Source of the DNA: Megasphaera paucivorans
Lineage (GTDB): Bacteria > Bacillota > Negativicutes > Veillonellales > Megasphaeraceae
Direction: 5' to 3'
DNA length: 64,000 nucleotides
NCBI RefSeq assembly: GCF_900103535.1
Contig: NZ_FNHQ01000003.1
Coordinates: 62,001 to 126,000, forward strand
Part shown: in pieces, positions 30,601 through 37,539 of the stretch
How the letters are laid out: every line of letters begins with the position of its first letter
How positions within the stretch are numbered: the stretch's first letter is position 1
Program-made: the position numbers and the translations under genes
Notes under the pieces: generated by a model
The model's database searches: none
Told to the model about the DNA's origin: nothing
Seen by the model: only the letters and a program-made list of their open reading frames with translations

Positions 30601-33037
30601 AATTTACAGCCTGGTCTGAGGTAACCGCATTTGCCACATTGCTGATGGTGGTGCCATTGGTTCCTGCCAGTTTAATATCAGCATTTGTATTATCCGAATA
30701 GGTAATTGTACCACTGGGGAGAAGATTTATAGTCCCTGAGCTAAGCGCATTTAATGCCGCCGCTACTGTTGAATATGTATAGGTTTGATTCTTGTTATCC
30801 GTCAGAGTGATCCCGCTATAGGTACCATTTGTATTTACTGTTACATTGCCGCCGATAAGATTGGCTACTCTGGTTTGTGCAGCCTGCAGCTGCTGTACAT
30901 TCACTGCATCATACGCAGAGGAACCGGCAGCTACATTAGTAATACGCCGCTGAAAAATCTGCCCATTTGCACCGGAAGATCCCACAGATACAACCCCGAC
31001 ACCGGAAGTGGTTCCCGTTAGATAGCCGTTTCCTGAAGAATCACTTGCAATGGCATAGGAATCATTTCCCAATGCTATGCTGCTATTATCGGCTGCTGTC
31101 GCATTAACTCCTATAGCAACACCGGAAGAAGTAAAGGAAGTAGATTGATAGCCAATTGCAATGGAATTATCTCCCGCTGCATTTGCTAAGTACCCTACAG
31201 CGGTAGCCCCTGAAGCAGCCGTAGTAGAAGCCCCGATCGCCGTGCTATGACTCCCCGTCGCATTTGTTAAATTAGCCTGCCATCCGATAGCAACATTGTT
31301 ATCACCGGCAGTATTACCGCCAGCACTGCTGCCAATCGCAATATTATAAGAACCACTCACGTTATTACCGGCACTTAAACCGATAGCGATATCTTCATTA
31401 CCACTTACATATTGCCCTGCATCTGTACCTAATGCGATACGATTCGCTTGATTTTTCGCAGTGCTTGTACCTGTGGATCCTAGTCCCGCAGAAGAACCAA
31501 AGGAAATATCGTTACTGCCGCTGGTACTGGCCGATGCCCCCAAAGCGATACTTGTATCTCCGTTAGCTGCAGCAGCTGTACCTAACGCAATTCCGTTGCC
31601 AGCACTAGCCGCGGTTCCTAAAACAATGGCATTGGTTCCAGCAGAAGCGGAAAGTCCCAAAGCAATGCCATTCGTACCGGCACTAGTTTTATCGCCTATG
31701 GCAGTACCATCCGTACCGGCTTTAGCCGATGTACCCAAGGCTACGCCGCTAGCACCACTAACTTGGGTTCCATCACCAATGGCAATCCCTGTTACACCAT
31801 CTGTAACAGCGGACAGACCAATCGCTATCGAATTAGCCGAGGTTGCATTAGCTGATCCGCCAAAGGCAATACTTCCCTCTCCACCGGCACTCGCGGTTGT
31901 TCCTAAAGCAATTGCATTATCGGCAGTGACACTGGCAGCATCACCTATGGCAATTCCCTGATTTCCTCCCGTGAGAGTGGTTACGCCATTCACTGTTTTC
32001 GAGCCAACCGTTGCCGCTGAGCCTAGCGCCAAAGAATTATCCGCTGCCGCTGCCGCACTATATCCCACAGCGACAGCCCCCGTACCACTGGACACTGCCG
32101 AAATTCCTGCTGCAATAGAGGCTGTCCCGCTGGATACAGCAGAACTGCCTACAGCAATCGCATCCGTCCCGGATGCACTTGCATCAATTCCCGTAGAATT
32201 TTCCCGAAAATACTTTACTCCTATACCCGTCGTTTGGAGCGCAGTTTGAAGTGCTGTTATATGAGTTGCATTGGTTGCTATATTCGTTTCATCTGTTGTA
32301 GCTCGTGTTTTTAAACCACTAATATCATTGGCATTCGCCGTTATCTTTGTTTCATCAGCCGTGGCCCGTGTTTTCAGACCGCTGATATCACTGGTATTCG
32401 CCGCAATAGTTGTTTCATCGGCCGCTGCTCGTGTTTTCAGACCACTAATATCACTGGTGTTCGCCGCAATAGTTGTTTCATCAGCCGCTGCTCGTGTCTT
32501 CAGACCACTGATATCACTGGTGTTCGCCGCAACGTTTTGGTTTGTTGCAAATAATTGTCCGCCATTTACCGCATCCATTGAAGTCACGGAAGAAATATCT
32601 CCTGCTGACACATTTGTGATTTTTTCTCCACCAGCCTTTATGCCGCTGACTTGTATGCTTGGACCACCGGTAATAGCAAGTCCGCTGGCATCTATCGTTG
32701 TATTGCCCACCGTTAGTGTATCTGCAGTTATGCTGGGGTTCACGCCAATGCTCAAGGTCGTGCCATCACTAGATTCTGTAAGGATTATATTACTGCCTTC
32801 TTGCACTTGGGTTATTCCGCTGATCGGCACAATGGTATCTGCAAATACCGGAGAAATCATGAATCCTGCCATTGCAGAAGCAAGCAGCAGTTTTCGTGCG
32901 TTTAATAATTGTAAAGCACATTTATCTTTCCGTTTGGCCGAGGGAGTTGAAGATTTGCTATGTCCTTTAGATAATTCAGATACCACTTGATATACCTGCA
33001 GTGCTTGATTAAATATAACCTTATATATTTTGTTCAT
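24662..33037 (-). CDS. Giant YadA-like trimeric autotransporter adhesin with C-terminal SLH domain
   Basis: 2791 aa, outer-membrane adhesin. The extended signal peptide MNKIYKVIFNQALQVYQVVS with cleavage near GFMISPVFA is the ESPR type. After a first HIM motif come about four 21-residue coiled-coil repeats (ANTSDISGLKTRA...). Then there are many YadA-head repeats of the SIAIGxxAxA type (roughly 270-1200), followed by a long stalk of HIM/neck (STDAVNGSQL), GIN and Trp-ring (NGLTNKTWDP) units. The four-strand YadA anchor barrel is near 2586-2645. Unlike classical YadA, a periplasmic coiled coil and one SLH domain follow the barrel (about 2696-2747, FPDVPENHWAYETIKAMAAQ). ATG 33037 follows GGAGG; the longer frame adds five codons. 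It begins 14 bp after an out-of-frame XRE gene. Confidence 0.95.
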   Translation of the reverse strand: MNKIYKVIFNQALQVYQVVSELSKGHSKSSTPSAKRKDKCALQLLNARKLLLASAMAGFMISPVFADTIVPISGITQVQEGSNIILTESSDGTTLSIGVNPSITADTLTVGNTTIDASGLAITGGPSIQVSGIKAGGEKITNVSAGDISSVTSMDAVNGGQLFATNQNVAANTSDISGLKTRAAADETTIAANTSDISGLKTRAAADETTIAANTSDISGLKTRATADETKITANANDISGLKTRATTDETNIATNATHITALQTALQTTGIGVKYFRENSTGIDASASGTDAIAVGSSAVSSGTASIAAGISAVSSGTGAVAVGYSAAAAADNSLALGSAATVGSKTVNGVTTLTGGNQGIAIGDAASVTADNAIALGTTASAGGEGSIAFGGSANATSANSIAIGLSAVTDGVTGIAIGDGTQVSGASGVALGTSAKAGTDGTAIGDKTSAGTNGIALGLSASAGTNAIVLGTAASAGNGIALGTAAAANGDTSIALGASASTSGSNDISFGSSAGLGSTGTSTAKNQANRIALGTDAGQYVSGNEDIAIGLSAGNNVSGSYNIAIGSSAGGNTAGDNNVAIGWQANLTNATGSHSTAIGASTTAASGATAVGYLANAAGDNSIAIGYQSTSFTSSGVAIGVNATAADNSSIALGNDSYAIASDSSGNGYLTGTTSGVGVVSVGSSGANGQIFQRRITNVAAGSSAYDAVNVQQLQAAQTRVANLIGGNVTVNTNGTYSGITLTDNKNQTYTYSTVAAALNALSSGTINLLPSGTITYSDNTNADIKLAGTNGTTISNVANAVTSDQAVNLGQMKSAIAASSTKYFSVNSTVGGNSGNLGATGKDAIAIGGAVTAVGAESISMGYNTKAQGDNTIVLGNAVSATDRQTVAYDTSGVAIGTSASSTGSNSIAIGTYAQTGLQNSPTTTSNNAIAIGDYAEATADSAVALGQTAHASGLKAIAQGYTASATGTSAIAMGTGTMASGTSSTALGSYVTVSASNSGAIGSTMLGKTNGTTLSGADTYAIGNGDTISAANSSVVGNASTVYSNNSSITGNSNSIGQIVPTDNTGLNYATISTVNSSIVGNSNTVTALNSDVIGNSNIVGKVDTTYATSYDYATGSGILGNSNTLTGSNDRIIGNNNVVSDLSDVFILGNSVTAGMGNSVYLGTGSAYVAASDASNTTEGISTYNGVTIGNGNYTFSGTAPAGVVTVGSVGSTRRIQNVSAGLISLSSTDAVNGSQLYALTQPLRFAGDNSTVSNTSAASSSDKNVIQRGSDQAIQIIGGASATNLSSNNIGVTANTSTNTLAVQLAKDLTGLSSVTTGNTVMNTNGLVITNGPSITAGGINAGNEKITNVAAGTVSATSTDAVNGSQLNAVSTVANKGWNTTAAATGTGTVSGSSTANVAPGATVTTTAGNNIAITQNGTNLTIATNPNLISTSLTTGNTTVNTNGLSITGGPSVTASGINAGGNKITNVAAGIVSATSTDAVNGSQLNAVSTVANEGWNLTSNGAAGSKSNVAPGSTVDFSNTDGNVTISNTGNAVKVNLASKLTLGSGSGAVIADGTAGTVNAGTKVSLNGSTGTGVIGNVTITGSGSTGTVNGLTNKAWDPNAIVSGQAATEDQLKSASNTLTNNGLNFAGNDGNSIHKNLGDTLNIVGGYSGSGTTSSKNLKTVKDANGNLEIQMADDTVLHSVTTGNTVVNTNGVTIGTGSTAVSLTNGGLNNGGNKITNVAAGKDQTDAVNVGQLQTAIAGSKTTVSDGTNTHVTSFTAADGHTDYQVNLNDTVTLGSGADAVTLDGTKGTIQAGTNVVLDGVNGTGKIGNVTINGNGSAGTVNGLTNKTWDPNNYVSGQAATEDQLKLAASTVTRAGLNFAGNDGTVIHKNLGDQLNIVGGYNGTGTTSSTNVKTVKNNDGNLEIQMADNAVFNSLITGSTVMNNSGITIGSGSSAVSLTNTGLNNGGQKITNVANGTADNDAVNVSQLNTAAAKAATTVSDGTNTHVTSFTAADGHTDYQVNLNDTVTLGSGADAVTLDGTKGTIQAGTNVVLDGVNGTAKIGNVTINGNDSAGTVNGLTNKTWDPNNYVSGQAATEDQLKLAASTVTSAGLDFAGNDGTVIHKNLGDRLNIVGGYTGSGTTSSKNIKTVRNQNGDLEIQMADDAVFNSLTTGNTVMNTNGVIIGTGDTAVSLSNTGLNNGGNKITNVANGTADNDAVNVSQLNKAAAGSKTTVSNGVNTTVSLSVDPMDGHTDYQVNLNKDINVESVTAGNTKMDTNGLTTADGKGNSTSVTATGMTTKDAAGNTTSVTGNGVSIAGSNGKNVSLTSSGLDNGGNKITNVAAGVDGTDAVNVDQLNDTVDKAAAAAKSTVSAGKNITVTPTVDGTDGHTNYNVALNDTVTLGSGANAVTMDGTKGTVTAGTGDNAVTMNGSNGTIQAGTTVSLDGANGTGKIGNVTINGSGSTGTINGLTNKTWDPGNYTSGQGATEDQLKVLDSRTVQYNLNSDGSVDNSKITLGGSQGTTITNVAAGKLSSDSTDAVNGSQLYATNQAVTNNSQNISILGNSISNLDTRVDKVGAGAAALAALHPLDFDPDDKWDFAAGYGNYSGASAAAIGAYYRPNEDTMFSIGGSIGNGENMINAGVSFKLGQGNHISTSRVAMAKELKDMRAVVAQQAEQIQKLTAVVNTLVGMQAVKPNSTVMFPDVPENHWAYETIKAMAAQGLIEGYPDGTFGGDRTMTRYEFAQIIYRVLQKGIPVDSKLVSEFKPELERIRVDTISKDKNGNPTIERVRVNTVY
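26346..27775 (-). repeat. Two tandem about 705-bp near-identical repeats in the adhesin stalk
   Basis: Blocks such as TCACGTGCGTATTGGTACCA and GTTAGGATCCCAGGTTTTGT recur exactly 705 bp apart (e.g. near 26761 and 27466; near 27006 and 27711). Each unit encodes 235 aa (HIM + GIN + Trp-ring stalk). Such long identity is expected to allow copy-number change by recombination. Confidence 0.88.
32280..32530 (-). repeat. 63-bp tandem repeats encoding 21-residue coiled-coil units
   Basis: About four copies; the most alike pair starts at 32401 and 32464. Each unit codes for 21 residues, i.e. exactly three heptads, so gain or loss keeps the coiled-coil register. Confidence 0.85.
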
Positions 33038-33051
33038 AATTTTTTCCTCCA

Positions 33052-33293
33052 TTATTTTCTATTTTTCATAAAAGAAAAAAAGGCTGTAAAATGAATCCCC
33101 AAGGCATTGGCAATATCTATGAGCATAGACAGCGAAATATTCCGATTATAGTTTCCACATTCGATTTTTCCGATGGAACTTCTGCTGATATGTGCTTTAT
33201 CCGCCAATTCTTGTTGGGTTAAATTTTTTTTTTTCTATAACTTGCAACTTGATATCCTATCTGTTTAAAATAAATTTCCTTGTCATCATACAA
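33052..33293 (-). pseudogene. XRE-family HTH regulator out of frame at an A11 tract (possible phase-variable gene)
   Basis: Start TTG 33293, 7 nt after AAGGAGA. The first part reads YDDKEIYFKQIGYQVASYRK and enters a run of 11 A (33224-33234 as T on the plus strand). In the present state it stops after 24 residues. In the next frame it continues NLTQQELADKAHISRSSIGK-IECGNY and ends MKNRK at 33052. With 12 A (or 9) the product would be a complete 80-aa (or 79-aa) HTH protein with the canonical LTQQELA...IGKIE recognition helices. It ends 14 bp before the adhesin ATG, and its stop codon is next to the adhesin RBS. It could be a decaying gene, a sequencing error in the homopolymer, or a switch. 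Confidence 0.8.
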
Positions 33294-33371
33294 AATTATC
33301 TCTCCTTTTTTATTATTTAGTTAAGAATATTAAGTTATATTGATTATTATTAACTTAATATATATATTTGT

Positions 33372-33400
33372 ATGTTATCGTTTCTTCTATTTTTTGTAAA
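33372..33400 (-). promoter_or_regulatory. Putative promoter of the XRE-adhesin operon
   Basis: The minus strand has TTTACA and TAACAT with a 17-bp spacer, about 75 bp before the XRE start. Confidence 0.45.
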
Positions 33401-33447
33401 GTATAATTATTCATAAAATAAATTAATAGTTTATATATTCGTCTTAT

Positions 33448-33513
33448 AATGTTCATAAATAAGAACATTATCATCATAAATAAGAACATTTGAATTGTAT
33501 TTATGATGATAAT
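33448..33513. promoter_or_regulatory. Operator-like repeat cluster upstream of the adhesin promoter
   Basis: The 16-mer CATAAATAAGAACATT occurs twice, at 33454-33469 and 33475-33490, i.e. 21 bp (two helical turns) apart. AATGTTC/GAACATT forms one inverted repeat (33448-33454 / 33463-33469). ATTATCATCATAAATA (33467-33482) pairs with 33498-33513 in a perfect 16-bp inverted repeat. They lie upstream of the putative -35, in an activator position. Confidence 0.6.
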
Positions 33514-33692
33514 ATAAACACTTTAAGCCTTTTTACGCTTATATTTTAAATAAATATTCATATTTTTTATAATACAAACGTAAAAATAAATAATTAGTCT
33601 TATAAAAAAATATTATTAACTAGTCAAGTGTTCACTTTTACATTTCTTCTATATATACATTTTAAAATACATAGATCATATTACTTCAACAT
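33514..33692. other. AT-rich gene-free stretch
   Basis: Very AT-rich DNA between the operator-like repeats and the NUDIX terminator. I see no coding frame, RNA gene or further clear repeat in it. Confidence 0.6.
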
Positions 33693-33752
33693 AAAAATCC
33701 CTGCTACATACCTATGAGTAAAAATCATCATAGGTATATAGCAGGGATTTTC
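33693..33752 (-). terminator. Terminator of the NUDIX gene
   Basis: Long imperfect stem: AAAATCCCTGCTA-x-ATACCTATGA pairs with TCATAGGTAT-x-TAGCAGGGATTTT. On the minus strand it is followed by TTTTTATG. It lies about 20 bp past the NUDIX stop. Confidence 0.8.
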
Positions 33753-33770
33753 TATATCCACACTATATAA

Positions 33771-34241
33771 TTAAACTAGTTTTTCTTTTCCATTAAGTAT
33801 CGCATGAACCAAGGTATTTCCCTTATAAATAACTTTAAGAGAAAAGAAGTCCTGTTTCTGCTGCATCAGTTTTAAAAATATTTTATCCCCTGCCCAAAGA
33901 GGTAAGTCATATATTTTTTCAATAGGAATCCACTGCAATACACCTTCATCACATTCCTGCAGCTCTCCAGAAAAAGAATCCGAACTATATAAATGCATAA
34001 GTTCTGTTTCATAATCATCACAAATAAACGTAATAATACCGCAATACCGCCAAGAGGACAATGTTAAACCTGTTTCTTCGTAAACTTCACGTAATACACA
34101 GTCTTCCGGACTCTCATGCTCTTCAAATTTACCGCCAATGCCAATCCATTTATCATGATTAATATCATTTTTTTTCTTAATGCGATGCAGCATTAAGTAA
34201 GAATTATTTCTTTCTATATAACACAATGTAGTATTTAGCAT
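33771..34241 (-). CDS. NUDIX hydrolase (MutT-like)
   Basis: 156 aa. The Nudix box is complete: GKFEEHESPEDCVLREVYEE followed by TGL, fitting G-x5-E-x7-REUXEEXGU. YIERNNSYLMLHRIKKKNDI and KWIGIGG precede it, as in 8-oxo-dGTP diphosphatases of Firmicutes. It probably cleanses oxidised nucleotides, but other nucleoside diphosphate substrates are possible. Monocistronic; ATG after GAAAAGAG. Confidence 0.9.
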   Translation of the reverse strand: MLNTTLCYIERNNSYLMLHRIKKKNDINHDKWIGIGGKFEEHESPEDCVLREVYEETGLTLSSWRYCGIITFICDDYETELMHLYSSDSFSGELQECDEGVLQWIPIEKIYDLPLWAGDKIFLKLMQQKQDFFSLKVIYKGNTLVHAILNGKEKLV

Positions 34242-34334
34242 ATATGTTCACTCTTTTCTTTTTATACCTTGTATTTTATTATTATAGCATAGGGTATACT
34301 GCTGTCTACTGCTATATATCCTACCTGCCGGTCA

Positions 34335-34387
34335 TAAAAAAAATGCTCTTCATAAGTTAAATTGCCGCATTCAGCTTATAAAGAGCA
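34335..34387 (-). terminator. Terminator of the exported BamE-like protein gene
   Basis: Stem TGCTCTT-x-ATAAG pairs with CTTAT-x-AAGAGCA. On the minus strand the distal arm is followed by eight T. It lies 41 bp past the stop at 34429. Confidence 0.85.
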
Positions 34388-34428
34388 GTCCTTGTATCGT
34401 ATAATCAATTAGCCAACAATTTAAATTC

Positions 34429-35169
34429 TTATCGATTATATACAGATAACTGCACATAATCTGATCCGAAAAACAGGAACTCGCCATGACCTATTTTATA
34501 TACTGGTGAGAGTTGTCCCCCTTGAGCAGGAATGCTGGGAAGATCCTCCATTCCATAGGCTTCTTTGTACGCAGATGGTGCGGAAGCAGCGCCAAGTCCG
34601 GATTTATCAAAATGTTTCGTACTATCTTCATATAACCGGATACCTACTACAATATTGCTTTTAAAAATAACATCAAATTTATTGGCATCATATTCCCATC
34701 GTTCCGTACCATTTTCGGCAATAATATTCGTCGGACGGGCATAGTGTTGCAATACATCTTCCTGCGTCATACCCAGATAGATGCCACCGGCAGATTCATT
34801 GTATTCCGGACGAGTAGAGCGGCGCAGTACCATATGATCATCGACAATAAGATATTGATGCACATTATTCCCAAATAAATCCATTTTTATATTACGATTC
34901 CCCGCAGCTTCAGCAACGCAAAAAGTACCGCTTCGCGGGTAATCATAGGTACAATTCTGTGCGCCAAGGACTTTGCAATTATTAATATAATCTCCTTGGA
35001 TCGTCAGCGTCAGATTCCCCTTGGTACTGTACCAATCGCCTTCGGCCGGTTCCAGCCATTGTAACATATTTTCCCGACTTTCCGTTCCTTCTCCTTTTGC
35101 TAAGCAATTCATTGATACTGCCATAAAAAAAACAAAACATACTGCAACTATAGATAATAACTTTTTCAA
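34429..35169 (-). CDS. Exported protein with SmpA/BamE-like segment
   Basis: 246 aa, starting with TTG 9 nt after GGGAG. The signal peptide KKLLSIVAVCFVFFMAVSMN has likely cleavage after NCLA. The cysteine there is not in a clear lipobox, so it is probably periplasmic rather than lipid-anchored. Mid-region GGIYLGMTQEDVLQHYARPT resembles the G-x-T-x-x-x-V-x-x-x-x-G-x-P turn of SmpA/BamE-type domains. The N-terminal half (GDWYSTKGNLTLTIQGDYIN) looks like a lipocalin-like or extracellular beta domain. Function unknown; typical of didermic Firmicutes envelope proteins. Confidence 0.7.
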   Translation of the reverse strand: MKKLLSIVAVCFVFFMAVSMNCLAKGEGTESRENMLQWLEPAEGDWYSTKGNLTLTIQGDYINNCKVLGAQNCTYDYPRSGTFCVAEAAGNRNIKMDLFGNNVHQYLIVDDHMVLRRSTRPEYNESAGGIYLGMTQEDVLQHYARPTNIIAENGTERWEYDANKFDVIFKSNIVVGIRLYEDSTKHFDKSGLGAASAPSAYKEAYGMEDLPSIPAQGGQLSPVYKIGHGEFLFFGSDYVQLSVYNR

Positions 35170-35281
35170 AATGGGTCTCTCCCTTATACTGGTTTCTTTT
35201 CAAACGAATATTATACGCTCATTCATGTAAGAAAACAATATATATTCACCCAATCATCAACATCTGTGCTATAAGTCCCAC

Positions 35282-35821
35282 TTATTTAAAATACGCCGAA
35301 AAAGATTTGCTTCGTTCCAATACTGCTCCCGCTGCAATAGCTGCTGCAATATTAACTACTCCTTCTAAAAAAAGTCCTGGCGCAGAGGTTAATCCAACTG
35401 CTATCCCTCCATATAGAATACTTCCGAATATAGTATATCCAATGACCATCCATCCACCTGATAAGCATAACCCGCAAAAAGCATAGGCAGACAAAACATG
35501 AATATCTGCTGCATGTTTTTTTACAATGTGCCAGAGAATAATCACCATACTATATTTGATAAGAATAGTCGGAAGAATCCATATAGGAAAACCTCCTAAA
35601 AAATCGGCAAATGCAGAACCAAGGCTGGCTGCCACAGCTCCTTCACGATGTCCGGCATATAAAACAACCAGAAAAATGGCAGCATCTCCTAAATGAGCAT
35701 ATCCCAAAGGAATTGGAATACGCGGAACAATTGTCATCATGCAGATAAATGCCGTCATAACAGCAGTTATGCAGATACTTCGTGACGCAGACATAGGTTT
35801 TGTCTTGTTATACTCCATCAT
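35282..35821 (-). CDS. ECF transporter S component, probable vitamin B6-related
   Basis: 179 aa, about six hydrophobic helices, of the ECF-type S-component group (ECF_trnsprt superfamily). Early helix ICITAVMTAFICMMTIVPRI is followed by the ligand-loop region HLGDAAIFLVVLYAGHREGA and the glycine-rich GSAFADFLGGFPIWILPT. S components give substrate specificity to the shared EcfAAT module, which is not in the window. ATG 35821 is chosen because GGGAG is 8 nt upstream. It is the last gene of a unit with pyridoxal kinase, so pyridoxine or another B6 precursor is the best guess; hydroxymethylpyrimidine or a thiamine precursor is an alternative. Confidence 0.8.
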   Translation of the reverse strand: MMEYNKTKPMSASRSICITAVMTAFICMMTIVPRIPIPLGYAHLGDAAIFLVVLYAGHREGAVAASLGSAFADFLGGFPIWILPTILIKYSMVIILWHIVKKHAADIHVLSAYAFCGLCLSGGWMVIGYTIFGSILYGGIAVGLTSAPGLFLEGVVNIAAAIAAGAVLERSKSFSAYFK

Positions 35822-35850
35822 GGCACACACTCCCATTCATATTCTCGTAC

Positions 35851-36510
35851 CTAATTTTCTTCGTACGCCCGTACACGCAGTGTTAATCCTCGTTGGGCAC
35901 ATACTGTTTGACAAGCTTTAATTTCATCATCACTTTCCACTTTATCTACGATCGTCATTACCACATGGGGAATATATCTCTTGCAATGACCTGCAAATGC
36001 AAGCATCGCTTCAAAGGATTCTGCGCCAAACTTACTTCTCGTAAGTGTTAAATACCGTTCTGCATTTGAAGCATTAAGACTGATAGAAATAGTATCTAAA
36101 ATATGATGGTCAAAGACGGACGATGTATCGTAACCATATTCCAAATCAGATAAACCATTTGTATTAATCCGTGTTTGTACGTGAGGATGCCTATGTTTTA
36201 CATAGGTTAAAAGCTGAACTACATCAGATAATCTCATCGTTGGTTCACCAAACCCACAAAATACAATTTCATTGATAACCGTCCATGGTGCTGTATCCAA
36301 CATATACTGTATTTCTTCTGCAGAAGGTTCTGTTTCCAACCAAAGTGTCGCTGTTTTATCCATTTTTTTTACGTTCCGCAAACAAAATGTACAAGCACAA
36401 TTACAACGATTCGTCATATTGATATAAACACTTCTCATGCCCTGCGGTTGTCGTTTTAAACTTTCCTCCAAACTTAAATACCGCCCCTTATCATACGTAT
36501 AGATAATCAT
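35851..36510 (-). CDS. Radical SAM protein (TatD-linked type)
   Basis: 219 aa. The [4Fe-4S] motif NRCNCACTFCLR gives CxxxCxxC. EIVFCGFGEPTMRLSDVVQL is the SAM-binding GGEP-like strand, and TRINTNGLSDLEYG follows. The short size and these motifs match the family often annotated as TatD-associated radical SAM, whose reaction is unknown. It is sandwiched between pdxY and the ECF S component with gaps of 13 and 29 bp. Co-transcription with vitamin B6 salvage genes is therefore likely. No tatD gene is visible. Confidence 0.87.
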   Translation of the reverse strand: MIIYTYDKGRYLSLEESLKRQPQGMRSVYINMTNRCNCACTFCLRNVKKMDKTATLWLETEPSAEEIQYMLDTAPWTVINEIVFCGFGEPTMRLSDVVQLLTYVKHRHPHVQTRINTNGLSDLEYGYDTSSVFDHHILDTISISLNASNAERYLTLTRSKFGAESFEAMLAFAGHCKRYIPHVVMTIVDKVESDDEIKACQTVCAQRGLTLRVRAYEEN

Positions 36511-36523
36511 ATTCCTGTCCTCC

Positions 36524-37348
36524 TCATTCCAATTCTGTCAAATATTCTTCAAATGCCAATCCATAATTCCAAGGCAATCCTAGTTTTTCAGTATATACCA
36601 ATGTTTTTACAATAAAATCCACTGCTTTTCTTACAGAAGGTATTAATGGTTCTCCTTTTACTAAGCAGGCAGAAATGATTGCGGTAAAAATATCTCCCGT
36701 ACCAGACCGGTTGCCGCCTATTTTCAACGTCTTGATAATCTGCGGTTCCTTTCCTCGTTCATATATATAATTACTAATTGTATTCTTCTCACCCACCCCG
36801 GTAATGATAACCTGGGAAGGTCCCTTGAAAGATAATGCCTCTGCCATTTGAAACAACGCTGTTTCACTCACTGTGCCTTCATCCGGATACGGTATGCAAA
36901 GCAATTCACAAGCCTCCGTAAGATTCGGCGTTATCGTATCAGCATACGTTAAGAGCCTTCGCATTTCATTGCAAATATCGGGAGTGTAGGATGCATATAA
37001 TGTACCATAATCTCCCATTACCGGGTCAAAAATAACTTGTGTATGTGAATGTTTAAAGTTTTTTATAAACTCAATAACAATGTCAATTTGTTTGACAGAA
37101 CTAAGAAATCCGGTACAAATCCCATCAAATTGCAATTGATTGTCCTTCCAGTTACGTATATACGGCCGCATATTTTCACTGTAATCACTCATATAATGAG
37201 CAGAAAAACCCGTATGAACGGAAAGTATGGCTGTCGGCAGCGGACATGCTTGTACTTTTAATGCGGAAATAAGCGGCAGTTCCACAGTAATTGAACATCT
37301 TCCAAATCCCGTTAAGTCATTGATTAAGGCAATTCGTTTTTGTCTCAT
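36524..37348 (-). CDS. pdxY: Pyridoxal/pyridoxamine kinase
   Basis: 274 aa, ribokinase-fold enzyme making pyridoxal 5'-phosphate from salvaged B6 vitamers. RIALINDLTGFGRCSITVEL is the family start. VIFDPVMGDYGTLYASYTPD carries the substrate and ATP elements, and GGNRSGTGDIFTAIISACLV includes the GTGD catalytic base aspartate. First gene of the pdxY-rSAM-ECF unit. An inverted repeat 28 bp upstream of the start may be its operator. Confidence 0.93.
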   Translation of the reverse strand: MRQKRIALINDLTGFGRCSITVELPLISALKVQACPLPTAILSVHTGFSAHYMSDYSENMRPYIRNWKDNQLQFDGICTGFLSSVKQIDIVIEFIKNFKHSHTQVIFDPVMGDYGTLYASYTPDICNEMRRLLTYADTITPNLTEACELLCIPYPDEGTVSETALFQMAEALSFKGPSQVIITGVGEKNTISNYIYERGKEPQIIKTLKIGGNRSGTGDIFTAIISACLVKGEPLIPSVRKAVDFIVKTLVYTEKLGLPWNYGLAFEEYLTELE

Positions 37349-37375
37349 TGTCTACTATCATCCCCAGTACCCATA

Positions 37376-37412
37376 TAGTTTTAGATTTCCCGCATCAGAA
37401 AATCTAAAACTA
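37376..37412. promoter_or_regulatory. Inverted repeat upstream of pdxY, possible operator
   Basis: Perfect 13-bp inverted repeat TAGTTTTAGATTT (37376-37388) / AAATCTAAAACTA (37400-37412). No T-run on the minus strand favours an operator over a terminator. Confidence 0.5.
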
Positions 37413-37481
37413 AGTATACATCAAATGTGTATTCATTAAAATATACAAAAATAAAATATTTTAGTGGTACAGATTGATAAA

Positions 37482-37520
37482 AAAAACAGCAGAAATACTG
37501 TATAACAGTATCTCTGCTAT
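37482..37520 (-). terminator. Terminator of the ClC gene
   Basis: Stem AGCAGAGATACTGT / CAGTATTTCTGCT on the minus strand with G-T pairing, followed by eight T. It lies about 20 bp past the ClC stop. Confidence 0.85.
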
Positions 37521-37539
37521 GTAACAGACATATAATTTA

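Noticed and set aside
24662-33037. Repeated blocks suggesting a CRISPR array or mobile repeats
   Set aside because: Repeats are in frame with the adhesin, have no unique spacers of equal length and encode known stalk and coiled-coil units.
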